A stretch of DNA of 64,000 bases, taken from Echinococcus granulosus (Eukaryota > Platyhelminthes > Cestoda > Cyclophyllidea > Taeniidae). The translations under genes were made by a program, and so were the position numbers. Where the stretch lies: assembly GCF_000524195.1 (NCBI RefSeq), contig NW_020170535.1, forward strand, positions 112,591 through 176,590, given 5' to 3'. Positions 13,429 to 25,466 of the stretch are shown here, in pieces. Positions within the stretch are counted from its first letter, which is position 1. Every line of letters begins with the position of its first letter. The notes under the pieces were generated by a model that worked only from the letters and a program-made list of their open reading frames with translations, did no database searches and was not told where the DNA came from.

Positions 13429-13924
13429 CGTAACCTTAGCAATCTTTATTTATCGCTCTCCCATCAACGCGTGTCCTCCTCCAGCTCATTTTCTCGTTCA
13501 ATGTGTGTAAAAATACTGACGTGGAGGCGAGAAACATTGGGCCTATTACAGTATAAAAAGGAAGGCAAATTTATGCCTGATGTCCGTGTGCGATCGTGTG
13601 AACCTGTATAGAATTGTATCAGAAATAAATTCAAAAAACTTTAATCTTTAAATAAAGAGTTATTGCAGTTGTTTTTCCGACTAAAACACTTCTAGCTAAA
13701 TATCATGACAGGTATCTTTAAAAACGTGGATAGAAATGAGTGGCTCCAAAAATGGTGCAGATTTACTGTGGGCACCGAGCTTTTAGAAGGAAAGTAGAGA
13801 AAATCCTGTGGATTAGCGGAATTCTCCGTACAGTGGTGTCTTTTTTATTATTCATTAACTAAGCCGTCTGAGGAGATTTTTGCTGTACAGGCAAAATTAG
13901 AGCCTCCTGTTTTATCTTCCCTCC

Positions 13925-14390
13925 ATGTGCAAACAGCCCTGATACGCATTGGTCCGAAGGGTTTTCATTGCTATAGAGGAAAGGGGGATAGGTATTTGCT
14001 AATCATGTTTACGCACTCTTTTTGTATGCAGCTCCTCGAGACTTTTCCAGAGACTAAGGGAAACATCAATTATGCGTCGTTACAGATTCTCTCTTCAGCA
14101 GCATATATCCCACTTCCGTCAAGTTAAAGTTTACCGCTCAATAATGAAAATCAGGGTGGTTGTTACTTGGGATTGCGTTTGCTTTCTACTGCCACAAATG
14201 TAGCTTTCTGAGACTTCCCTAAAGAAGAAAGAAAAAAACTAGGGCCTAATCTATATTTCCAACATACAGAAGGGCTAAGGTGCCTCTGGCACCGCCAGGG
14301 GGTCACGCGGCCCGGTGGAAGTACAATGGAGGTGCCTTAAGTACTTGCGTAACTAAAACAAAGGGTTAACCAAACAATCGAAGCATTACA
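13925..14390 (+). mobile_element. Family T repeat, body end plus tail
   Basis: The 3' part of a body (CAAACAGCCCTG to GTTTGCTTTCTACTGCCACAAA) is followed by a clean tail at 14199-14390, 192 bp, starting TGTAGC and ending GCATTACA. This is one of the best-preserved tails for defining the termini. Confidence 0.6.
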
Positions 14391-17337
14391 CAAATTCGCT
14401 AGGGTTTTTTTAATAACTTAAATTTTAGCTGAGCTAATATGGAGAATTAAGAGCGCCCGATAGATCATTTACTGTAAAGAAATTAACCTTTAGCATTTAG
14501 GAGCGATAACTTTTGTTTGTCTCTCACTCTCAATGCATCTTTTTCCTGAAATATATAGCCTAAAACCCTTGTGAATTGCTTCTTTAAAATAAAAGACGCC
14601 TTCCTAACTGCAACATTTTCTTCAAGACAAAAAACCCGTCTTTATTTAACAACTGTGCCGTATACATAAATCTTCCACCAAAACAACTACGAAATTATTT
14701 GACTGAGCCGTCAGTATTGTCGGGGAAATACAGGTGTATTTCAGAGAAAAAAGCGCACCACTTTGTTGTTGCACAAAGGCACTGTGTAACTTTTGGGTGA
14801 AACAAAGTAGTAAAAGTAATGTAACAAGGCGGTAAGCCGCCCGCCAATCATGCCTTGAAAATACACTTCAACTGGACACTCATCTTAGCCGGTAAATAGG
14901 ACAAATTCCAGTCTTTCTCGTCTCCCTCAAGTGGAAATAGTAAAACAGGTTTCCCCGGGGGAAAAGAATTGTCGCTGCTGCTAGGATATTACCTCCCAGT
15001 CATTCATCAAACAGGCCGATGCCTGATCCACGGCACAATGAGGCGATGATAAACAATCTCTGGTAGGTGATAGGGACAAGTGTCATTTTGGGAAGCCTTA
15101 TTGACACATAAATCAACACAAATTCACGGATATGGTTGTGCAAAAGTGTAACATTGTCCTTAGCAAACAATAGTCCCTTTGTGGTTTAACAGCGAGTATG
15201 TTTTATGGCTTAACACCGTTTAGAGATCATGTAAGTGGGAAAAATAAAACTTTACCCATTGTTATGAAGCATGATGAACAGGCCTTTGCGTAAACCTTGC
15301 CCAAGAGCAGTTAGTTGACTATTGACAGCCTCTACCACTCCTGGTATTGTGAGTGGTCCTGGTCGTGATCACCTCTACAGCGACCCAGATATACAACTTC
15401 CAGGGATCCAGAATGGATGTCTTGGTAGACATTATTATGACCACTTTGTCATTTAAAGCTGGATTTAGAAGGTTATGAGTGTTTAGAAAAAAGGAGCCTG
15501 CCTAAGTAGCTCGCTCCAACCAAGGCCTAAATCTCCTTTCAGCAATAAATGTCAACTGCCATTTGTTTTCTAAGGCCTTGACTAAGAGGTAGAATGGATC
15601 CAAAGGAGAGCTACTTTAAAGACCATTACACACGACAACTATTTGTTGTGCAGGAACACGCTAGCCCTCCAATATAACTTTAATTTTTCTAGAAAATTAA
15701 ATTTTATCTGAGGTCAACCCGATTATACTGAGCTTTGTGAGATATGTGTGATATGAAAATAATATGGATTATCATTGGGACGGTGAGCTTCAAACTTCAG
15801 TCCCAACTTTCTTCATTTGACACCAAAGGGGATTCCCCAGCTAGAGTGACTTCCTTCAGACCCAAGTTTTTCCTCTTATCATTTCAAAATCATCTTTGAT
15901 TGTAGGGGTTATAGTGCAGAGCAGGCCCAAGATGGAGCAGGAATATTTTGAGTCCTTAACACACGTGGTTTCTCTCCGGATTGTAGGCAAAACACGTGGA
16001 ATTACAAGGACGCATTAAATAATACCTCCACCTTTGGGTCATCCACGGAAAATCTGCCCCTTAAGGCCTAACATCAGTGCATTCAGTCATTCAGTGCACA
16101 CCAAGGCCTTGACGGTTGTTCATCCCCAAGGTCGTGCGTGTTTTTGTTTGCATGGCAAGGGTGAACCATGATGCAGGCACCATAAATCACTTGTGAGGTA
16201 GAGTTCAAGGAGAATAGAGGGGAGAAGGCTGCACAAAAATGGGTTGTGTGTGTGATGGATTGGATGGGGACAAAGGAGCACAAAGTAGCAAATTCTGGTT
16301 CGCGGACTCTGCTTCAAGTGTGCATGGATGGAGAGGTGACTTTCGTCTCTATAATTACCTTCAAAATGGTCCAAAAGTCATTTTTAAAGTTAAGAGGAGC
16401 TAACGGGATTGCACCCATTTTTCGGGAGACTTCCATCGAATGAACTTTGGATGACCTTTAAGTGAATCTCAATGACATTAACACGTTCACTATTCTAGTT
16501 TCGGGAGCCAATCAACCATCATAGCCCATGAACGATCGGTTTTATTAAAAGTTATATATTCCAAAAATCCAAAATGTGTAGGCAAACTCAGAGCAAGAAC
16601 AATCACTAACTATTTTATCACTCTAAACTCCAAGTTTGTTCTCCACACAATAAGTAACACATCGACAAAAATAAAGCAATACTATTGAAAGCCGACCCAT
16701 TTGGAATAAAATTAGGATTAAACACAGCTCCCAGGAAAGTGGTCATCAATCGAGTTCAGTCCAAATTAATAACCACTTATACACTAGGATTCCTACATAC
16801 CTCCAGGCTTGTCAGTAGATTTATGACCAAATGTATGTTGGCACAGAGACAAGTCTTTTTTTTCGCTAGTCCGAACAACTAGAACGAGGTGCGTGCGCAC
16901 ACATACGGACGTAGACAGGATTCATCAGGGTAAAAAATACCACCACCACCAACTGTCAGTCCACTCAATGACACACACATGTCAATCACACAAGAGGTAT
17001 ATATATGTGACCGAGCCGCATTATTTATTACCTATTTACGGGTAAACGTGTACATTCCTGTCTCTCGCTATGTGTGTACATGCGTACTCGCGACCGCTCC
17101 ATGGCGTATGGTTTATGAAAGGGTAGGTCGGTCGTCCAGTTTCGAAGTTAATTAACTCCTGAAAGTCCTGCCAGTTCAAACTTGTTTAGTGCAACATGAT
17201 CAGGGCATTGCCACATCACTTGCCTGGAGAATATCCTGTTCCACAACACGGAGGACTAAACATACACACTAAGGTAATCCATTTCTAGATAAAGCAAATC
17301 AGACTAAATTGCGGTCTGAATATTTGTTTCATTCATT
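14391..17337. other. Non-genic stretch
   Basis: No gene or clear repeat. It contains alternating purine-pyrimidine runs at 16889-16907 and 17069-17087. Confidence 0.4.
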
Positions 17338-17525
17338 TGTAATACTTTACCTGTTAATGGAACTTCGCGTTTCGCCTACGCTGGAACCTACGGCTCCACT
17401 GATTGCACTTCCGCTGGACAAAATGTCCTCCAGGCCATGCCAATGGCCTCCACTTCCAGCTCTTCTACACGTCGACAATTTATATTATGCCTTATTTAGT
17501 CGTCAGGATGGCCTTGGGGGCTACA
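17338..17525 (-). repeat. Family T solo tail with clean termini, minus strand
   Basis: A 188-bp block starting TGTAATAC and ending GCTACA, the reverse complement of TGTAGC...GTATTACA. No body is attached on either side, and no target-site duplication is obvious in the flanking 5-6 bases. Confidence 0.55.
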
Positions 17526-18885
17526 CTTCGTTTAACTTTAAACAGGCATCATCATACGACTTAGCTGATTTGATTGGGTTATGCATCAGGAAGTTAAAAA
17601 AGGCTAGTATTTTAAATTATTATGTTTCATAAAAAGATTTGCAGCAGTAGATTAATGTGAAGCTTAAAAATTGCAAAGAAAAAAAATTATTAACAGGAAA
17701 AGGTTGGGTGAGGACTCATCCCAGCCAGTGCTAGTTGAGGTGATTCTCCAATTAGGCTAAAGTGTGACCAATTTCCTTTTCTAAGTAATTTAAGGTGCAT
17801 TTCAGAAAAACATTCAAAGCAAATGGCTAATTTGATTCACCTAACATTCAAATCCTTTGGCTGATTTGTCATTCATTTACAGGAAGAATGAGGGACTGAG
17901 TGGCGTGGGCAGAATTTGGCTCCACCGACGTGTAAGTTGAAGCACAAAGGCCTTCTGCTACAGTTTTACAGCGAATCTTCCAGATGCCATCCTTGATGGT
18001 CTAGATTAGGCTATTGCAGTTTTCCCAGTACCGGAAGGATGATTTTGTAGGGATGCTTCAAAAGAGCCCCAAATACTGGCGATTTCAGTAGTTACTAAGA
18101 TCGCCACTCCACTAGGATCTGGCCCAAATGAAGCAGCACTTTACTCACGAGAAAGGAATTATAAGGTATAGGCCTTACTAAGGGCACAGACAACTAAATC
18201 TGATCTTTGAGGTCATATCAAGGGCCAAATTTGAATTTTTTCCCTTCCTCATTTGTTGAAGTAAGACAGTCAAAGTACCCAATAGTTAAAACCCTAGCAT
18301 AGAGGTAAAATGATACCTAATCCGGTCAGTCTGCACCACCAGCACACTTAAAGACTTAGAAACGATGTGCTTGACACAGATTTCGACTCAAACCTTGAGT
18401 TTTCTACTAAGTTACTAATTTTGCACCATTTGGGTGAGAAAAAGTTTTACCGAAAGAAGTTCATCATTTATCCCTTGCGTTTGTGAGTGTCTGTGGGCCG
18501 AAATTGCCACCATCTCAGAACGCATACAAGCGAGATGGAAGATACAGGTTCAACTGTTATTTGACACACAAAATCAACGGTAGCGGCGGTAGAGGAGGAG
18601 CTACACAGCCTGGTACTTTAAGCCTCTTTAAAAGGCAGGATCAGCCTGCATTTATAAGTTTCCGTTGACATGTACACATGTACACACACATGGACGTCGT
18701 AAACGAAGCTTTGTAGGCACACTGTCGTGGGAACTTTGCATGATTTACTGCTACGAAAAGCAGGGAGTTGTCAAAAAATATGCAACGGAACGAAGCATGT
18801 TCATATTGTTTTCCACTTTTACGCCGGAAATATGCATAAGAAATGTAGCCTTTTTTTTACTGGCATCACATGAGGGGGAATTTTA

Positions 18886-19076
18886 ATTGCACAGCTCCCC
18901 AAGACTTCCCGAAAGATGAAAGAAGGCATATTATTCGCGCAGAATATGTATTTTAGATATACAGAAGGGCTTGGAGCTACCTAAACGGCCCGAAGGCCAC
19001 GCTGCCCTGTAGTGGTATAATGGCAGGGCCTCTAAGTGGTCCGTTACCAAAACTAAGTTCAGTATCCATAATCTCA
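18886..19076 (+). repeat. Family T solo tail, plus strand
   Basis: Contains CAAGACTTCCCGAAAGATGA, GCGCAGAATATGTATT, ACAGAAGGGCTTGGAG, CGGCCCGAAGGCCACGCTG and CCGTTACCAAAACTAAG. Confidence 0.6.
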
Positions 19077-22000
19077 AATTCAGGTAGGGAAGCCAAGTCA
19101 TCGATGACGTCGGTTTTGCTTCAATGGCGGAGTGACTGCTAAAAATTGCTCATGGAAAGCCTAGTCCAGCAAAAGGTTGGGCTAAAGCTCCGTCGCTTGT
19201 AAACAAGCATACACAAACCAATATTACATGGAATTTTTTCCTTTTATTAGCAAATTAACTGAATCTCAGATGGACACGCTGTAAAGGTTCTCATGGATTC
19301 GTACTAATACGAAGAAGGAGGTACCCACACAACTGATTTAATCCAAAATAGAGGGGTATTTATGTTCCATATTAATCAAGAGGACACAACCGAAGAAGTG
19401 TATGGATAGGAGAAGGGGGATAATTACCGCTAGAAAAGGCCTGCCTCAACTAATAACTGTCAACGCAGCCCAGAGCTAAAAAGGACAACACAAACGCAAA
19501 GCCCGATACACAGAGAGGGGAAGAGGTACTTTTTCATGTCCCACGATTTTCCCATGTCCTATGTGGGGGCAGATATAGATACGGGAACTGTGAATTACTC
19601 AGAAGGAGAGAGGGCGGTTTTTGTAACCGGGATGACATCGCTATGATGCGGGGGCTTTGCTTGACCACTGGTGAGCTGTGGATCATTTCAAAGTTTGGCG
19701 AATCTCTAAATCTGCCACCCAGTATTTAGGCAACTGTGACTGCGCCTAAATTACCCCTGAAAACAATTTAAGGTAAAGAAGTTGAAAAGACGTTCTTTTT
19801 CTCCTCTTACAGAAGGATAATCGCGAGTATCATTCCGGAAGTAGCATTGCTATGGATTCACAGAAGGATGTGAAGTCTAGTGGTATATTTCCAAGCCACC
19901 AGGGTGGTGAATGAATGAAGCATCCTAGTTTGGTGCAAATGCTACCTCCACAGCTCGAGTGCCACCGGTTTCAAAGGTTTAGCAATTGGCATGAACTTTG
20001 TAGTGTTTACTTTCAAAACACAAACACCTGCTTCCAAAAGCAGCCTTTTGGCATATCCAAAACCAATTTAGCCATTGGTGTTGATTGTTTAAATCAAATT
20101 TTTAAACACTAAAATATTTGTCTTCTTATCGGCATCCAGATGAAGTTTCTAGAGGACGATTTATAATGGAGCCTATTTGAAAATCTCCAATTTCCCTGCA
20201 ATTTTACCTTAATAATCTTGAAGCTAAATCAAGGCCTTTTAAATTTCCAACAAATTTGGGAAGTCAGAAATAATAAAAAAAAAGCTAGGAGAAGTGGATT
20301 TGCCCGCAGATGTAATCTTCCTTCAATGGAATTCTGAAGAGATTATGATGTCGGAAAAGGGCGTCCCTCCATCTCCTGTTCTATTTTATCTACCATACTG
20401 TACGATACACGCGATGGCAGTCTACATTCGCTTAACTTGTTTAAATTGAATTCACACCTATATAAGTTTAACTTTTATGGGGCAAAAGATTCGATTAAGC
20501 AGGGAGAATAATAACTTAGACATAAAATATATATTTAAAACTTATCATCAATGTCAATTAAATTTCACTCCATTTATTTAGACCATTAAATTAAGTAGAA
20601 ATAGTCTCTGCTTGATGAACGTCTTTGAGGGAATTAACTGATACACGAATTAAAGCAATGGCGTCCCATCCTCTCAAGGATGGCAACAGATATCTACCAA
20701 AAAGCTTTACTTATTAGTAATTAAGTAGAAAGATGTATCTGGGTGAAGTGATGGCCGATAGCGTGGCACTGATGCTAGCATAGAGCAGGTAATCATTATT
20801 AAATAAAAAGATCATTTCTTGCACACTTTTTTGTTCAAGATACCCTCTGAGGACCCCGCAACATGGCTATAGTTTGATTAGTTGTGAACTACGTGATCAA
20901 GAAATCTCAAGTTATGATTTTGAAATGAAGGAGATTAATTTACTTTTAAATTATAAAAAAGTTTGCTTCCAGAATATGCATTTAAATGAAATTGGTAGTA
21001 ACATTACGACATAAGTCACTTGTGCAGGAATTCCGGACCCAGTCATTCATGCTTGCCGGAGTGATAAATGTATATATCAAATGTGAGTTAATGTGGGGCC
21101 TAATATTCCAGTACCCTAAGACCGCCTCAAATCTCAAGCTCACAGAATAACAGGATGGCTTAAGGCCCAAAAGCCCTAAAAGATGCTCTAGGACGTTAGT
21201 ATTTGTGCCTCCTGTACATTAAACCTTTTTAAAAACCTAGTTGATCCGTAGAAGATCAAAGGCCCAGAACTTGAATCGAAGCAACTTCAAAAGTAGTGAA
21301 AGTCGTGCATATGGATTAAAGTGAGTGGTGTAAGAAAATTTTATGCAAAAAAATATGACTTTAGAAAAAGATGTGGAGGATTCATGGCGTATAAACGGCA
21401 GATCTTAAACATCTAGAGGTTAGAGAAGCTTTGCACTAGTTCACAGTCTGAGACACAAACACGTAATAACTCAAAAATGTCATTCATGCTTATGTTTCTA
21501 CTAGTACACCCATCTTGGTTACACATATGCGGCGAGTACTCTTGATTAGAAGAGAGCTAACCCTTTCAAGGACGATGACGACCAAATACAGGCTTTGCAT
21601 TGGTAGATGAGGGAAAAGCAAACCACTGTAGACAGGCTCAGAGACACACAAACGTTGCCATTAAAAGTGAGTGGGTGTAAAATTTAGAGCGGATGACTTC
21701 TGAGAAGCAGATCTTATGTTTCCACAAACTTAGTAAACACAACAGAGGAAAAAAAGGAACTAAACTGGCCATTGAGGTTAACTGAGACGTCAATCTAGTG
21801 ATGGAAGGCGGGCAGTAAGTAAGACAAGTCACCCTCCTAATAACACATCATTACGAAGATGAACAGAAGAATTTTGAGTCTTTTGCTAAACAACAAGAGT
21901 TTAGAGGAATGCAACAATCTTAGCGGTAAAATTCAACTTGGTGGATTATTATAGCTTCACGGTTCTTTGAAGTTTTACCTGTAACTAATAAAGAACTTTA

Positions 22001-23461
22001 AATTTTAAAATCTACATACTGGTAAGGCTGTACTTGATTTCAGTATTATAAGGTGAATAGGGTGTGGCGATATGTCTACGCCTTGAATAACGACGAACAG
22101 CGACTCCTAATAGTTGCCTTAGCAATGGTAATTTAGGCATTGACAGCGCCCCTATGACGGTGGTTATCACCATACTTTGTTTTTTATCATGCTACACCAC
22201 GTCAATTAAATTTGGCTTGCAGTACACCCAGAGCCACAAAAAATTTTTTGGATAGGCTTTTTTATCATTGTGATAGTGTAATGCCTATTTGAGCTTCAGA
22301 AATCACCTTATACATCATTGCAACCATACCCATCAATTCAGTCCTGACCATTTGAATCTCTGTCGTAAATAATCCGATTTATCACAATCTTGGGGCTTTT
22401 TTGTCGCTAAACGGAAGTTTTTTTGCCGTTACCAGTTACAAGTATTTCCAATGAAACGTGAGGGAGGAGTCCTTAGAATATCGGGACTGCGAACTGATTA
22501 TGAAGGTTGTATGCGATCAAAGTAGACATCAGTGAGAGTGGCTGCCAATTTGAAGCATCTAGCGTCTCCACAAGGGTGAGTTTCAATCAAACCACACCTC
22601 TTAACTTGACAGGCGTCAAACGAGATGCTACCGTTGCGATACCATACACAATAGTGAGTGCCAGGTGTGTCCTATCGCCAATGAGTGGCACATCTTTCGT
22701 AGACTAGATCCGACACTACTAATCTAGATGGTAGACGTCAGGGGTGATGCGTTTATGAAAAATAATGTGGTGGTTTAACGAGTTTTCTTGGGAAGAAAGG
22801 CACAATCTCCATCGAAATCGACGCATAGTGAAGACTTTAACCCGAATTACGGGAGCCATTTCTGTGGATACCCAGAGCTTGGAGAGTACGTCCTCGGATG
22901 AACAACCCACGACCTGTCGGAAAGTTGCATAGGAAAGACGTCATTCAGTAAGAACGGTTAACACAGTCGACCCTTGGAGTCTAGCCGACATTAAATACCG
23001 AAAAGCCTTTTGGTTGCGATAAATACAGAAAATTTGAGCAATGCACAGAGTAGAAAGAGCGTTATGACGAGAAGAGCTGACACCAATACAGGGAATACCT
23101 ACGAGAGTTAAGGTTTCAAAGCAGATAATTTAGTAAGTTAGGTCAGGTTGCCATTAAATGATAATAGGGTAGATGACTACGTCTGAAATGGATTCCCTAC
23201 TTTTTGCTATTCTTTTATAACTCTGGAAGTCTCGATTCCACTCAAACTTCCCCAGAGATCCCATTGGGGGCAGAAACGCCTGCTAAATCGGAAGACCCGA
23301 AATATTCCCAACTATATTTTAACTGTTTTGGGTTATATTCTTTCGTTAATACATATCAAAGCTAAGTTGGATGGGGGTTTAACAAACTGTCAACTACAGC
23401 AGAGCCTCGATACTTTGCGAAGACAAGAATAACACAACTAAAACACCAGGCTCAATATGAC
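19077..23461. other. Non-genic stretch downstream of the FAAH-like gene
   Basis: Short unrelated open frames only. Two loosely similar stretches at 21.60-21.70 and 23.09-23.18 kb (both with GTTGCCATTAAA) may be remnants of an old repeat. Confidence 0.35.
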
Positions 23462-23467
23462 TTTAAT
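23462..23467 (-). terminator. Candidate poly(A) signal ATTAAA for the FAAH-like gene
   Basis: On the minus strand ATTAAA lies about 120 nt past the stop codon. No canonical AATAAA was seen closer to the stop. Such hexamers are common in AT-rich DNA, so support is weak. Confidence 0.25.
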
Positions 23468-23588
23468 CTGGAATAGAAAATTAAGGCACTGTCACTAAAT
23501 CCAAGAGCTAATACGCAGTATATTAGCCACGAAAACAAACATGGCAAACAAAGTATCACACAAGGAGGTAGCACAAAAACGCAGCGAA

Positions 23589-25439
23589 TTAATGTTGATA
23601 AACTTCTTCTAATTCCTGCATTACACGAAGTGCAAGCTCATCAGCCCAGGGCTTAGCAACCACCTGAACCGCCAGCGGTAAACCTTCTGCAGTTTTCTGC
23701 TGTTCCAGCAGCTGAGCTTCAAGGGAGTGGGGAGGCGCTTGCACCTCTACTGCCTGCTTGATATCCTCCTGAGTAACTCTACCTAATGGAACCACACCAG
23801 CTGGACAGTTTACGATGTTAAAGATGGTAGAGTAGCCAGCTTGTAAGAAAGCTAAACTGGCTGAAGATTCTTTCAGCAGAGCAGGAGCTGGCGCTGCTGG
23901 TCCGATGAGAAGGTCGATTTCCTCGTCAGACCACAGGTCAGAGAATTTGCGACAATGTGTTTCCAAAGCCTTGTGAATAGATTCGGCGGAAAGTGGCTTA
24001 TTCCAAACTTTCAGTAGCCGTTTCATTTTATTGCATTTGGCTTTCTGCTGCCACTGAATAACCAGACTGAATAGACCTCGCAGAAAAAGCGGAATTTTTG
24101 GAAGACAACACTTGATGATTTCGTCCCAAGTTAAACTGCTTCCATGATGCTGTCCAATGTGGACATTCCAGTAGGAGCAACAAGAAAGGACGACTTGAAG
24201 AGCTAGGAGCACAGCTTCCTCAGGTTCTGGAAGTTCAACGTCAACAACATTATGTCCTTTAGCTTTAAGCGCAGCCTCTGCTATGATCATAACTCTTTCT
24301 ACAGCTGGAACAACTGGAATAATGCTAGAATAACTTCTACAGACACCGATAACAAGATTTTTTTTAGCCATATCTGCTTTGAAGGGCACAGGGGGTGTAA
24401 GGAGATCAGTGTGAACTGAGGCAAGCGAAATCATTGCATCCGTAATGTCAGAAACGTGTAAACCAACAATTCCTACTGTAGGAGGTAAAAATTTGGGGAA
24501 ATTAACTACATTCACAACCCCCTCAATGCTTAAACGTTGAGTTGTAGGTTTAAAACCCACCACTCCTACATTTGCAGCAGCCAGACGCACGTCACCCAGA
24601 ATATCCAGACCGAAGCCAAGAAAGGCCCCCTTCTGTTGCACAATGACGGCGATAGAGGTGGAACCCACAACGCGATTGGGATGGGTAGGATGCCGAACTG
24701 TTCCATAGAGCCTGCTAGAAGCGTCCGGCTCACCAGGAAGTAGACCTGTGGTTGCAAGAGCAACCGGGTTTGCACCAATTTTACGGAGATCTTGAACCAG
24801 ACAGCAGTCCGCGTCTTGACTATAACCAGCCTTAAATACCGTAGAAGTATTGCAATCTTCACCCTTAATCGAGAAGCAGTTGGAGAGGCATACAGGAATA
24901 CCATGGAGAGCACTGAGAGGTCTCTGATTCTGTTTGAGCATATGATCAGCTACTATGGCAGTAACATCGGCGTCGAAGACTATTTCCGCAATGCAACTGG
25001 ATGGAGAATGCATCAGACGGATTAGGTGGACTTGGAGGGCTTCCAGAGATTCAAGAGAGCTAAGGTCCTTTAAGACTACGATGCGATGTCGAAGCTGGGC
25101 CATTGACAGAGAAGTAACCTCGTCTACCCTCTCTAGCGGGGTCTTAAGACCACAAAGCTTTGCGGAGATGCTGTTTATCACACCTTGTCGCTGTAACTTT
25201 TTCCTGGAGAGGCGTTTTTGACCTTTGAAAAGCCTGAAGAGACTGACACCTATGCGGCTACAAAGCCAGAATGAGCAGATAATTCCATTTAGATAGAAAC
25301 TTCCGGAGTAGCTTTGGATGGAGGTTGCGGATTTAATGATGATCGTGGATATCAAAGCAGGGATTCCTAGGTTGACAATTATGTAAAGACAGCTAAACCC
25401 ATCCAAAACGGTGCAAAGGAAACTTAAGTAGAAATTCAT
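23589..25439 (-). CDS. FAAH-like amidase-signature protein with degenerate catalytic triad (probable pseudoenzyme)
   Basis: A single uninterrupted 616-codon frame. Seen: hydrophobic N-terminal segments at about residues 5-35 and 47-71, as in membrane-bound fatty acid amide hydrolases, then an amidase-signature domain from about residue 175 to the end. Well-kept landmarks are LHGIPVCL (178-185), GFKPT (295-299), NCPAGVVPL (544-552) and GLPLAVQVVAKPW (586-598). Known: FAAH enzymes hydrolyse fatty acid amides such as anandamide with a Lys-Ser-Ser triad. Aligned without gaps to that family, the lysine position is Ser186, the bridging serine (first Ser of the usual GGSSGGE) is Gly259, and the nucleophile (usual DIGGSIR) is Asp283 in DILGDVR. 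All three are lost although no stop or frameshift is present. Inferred: a membrane-associated, catalytically dead paralogue that may bind lipids or partners. It is intronless, with no poly(A) remnant seen. The start is supported by an A at -3 and by a splice acceptor 9 nt upstream. Family assignment is strong; function is unknown. Confidence 0.93.
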   Translation of the reverse strand: MNFYLSFLCTVLDGFSCLYIIVNLGIPALISTIIIKSATSIQSYSGSFYLNGIICSFWLCSRIGVSLFRLFKGQKRLSRKKLQRQGVINSISAKLCGLKTPLERVDEVTSLSMAQLRHRIVVLKDLSSLESLEALQVHLIRLMHSPSSCIAEIVFDADVTAIVADHMLKQNQRPLSALHGIPVCLSNCFSIKGEDCNTSTVFKAGYSQDADCCLVQDLRKIGANPVALATTGLLPGEPDASSRLYGTVRHPTHPNRVVGSTSIAVIVQQKGAFLGFGLDILGDVRLAAANVGVVGFKPTTQRLSIEGVVNVVNFPKFLPPTVGIVGLHVSDITDAMISLASVHTDLLTPPVPFKADMAKKNLVIGVCRSYSSIIPVVPAVERVMIIAEAALKAKGHNVVDVELPEPEEAVLLALQVVLSCCSYWNVHIGQHHGSSLTWDEIIKCCLPKIPLFLRGLFSLVIQWQQKAKCNKMKRLLKVWNKPLSAESIHKALETHCRKFSDLWSDEEIDLLIGPAAPAPALLKESSASLAFLQAGYSTIFNIVNCPAGVVPLGRVTQEDIKQAVEVQAPPHSLEAQLLEQQKTAEGLPLAVQVVAKPWADELALRVMQELEEVYQH

Positions 25440-25466
25440 TTTGATTTCCTAAACGGGAAAAAACAA
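25440..25466 (-). promoter_or_regulatory. Candidate 3' splice acceptor just upstream of the FAAH-like start codon
   Basis: Read on the minus strand, a pyrimidine tract with six consecutive T followed by CCCGTTTAG ends 9 nt before the ATG at 25439. The AG lies at 25450-25449. The short leader between them is GAAATCAAA, giving an A at -3. This is the pattern expected of either a 5'-UTR intron or a spliced-leader trans-splicing site. The sequence alone cannot separate the two. Confidence 0.45.

Larger units (their letters stand above)
10425..13924. other. Non-genic stretch with low-complexity patches
   Basis: CA-rich and ACA/ACG-triplet patches at about 11010-11095, the 14-G run and the polypurine tract. 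No open frame has family resemblance. The 103-codon minus frame at 12380-12691 is proline-rich and unrecognised. Confidence 0.4.

Noticed and set aside
24566..24913. 115-codon minus frame and several plus frames overlapping the FAAH-like gene
   Set aside because: They are other-frame shadows of a frame with clear family homology.
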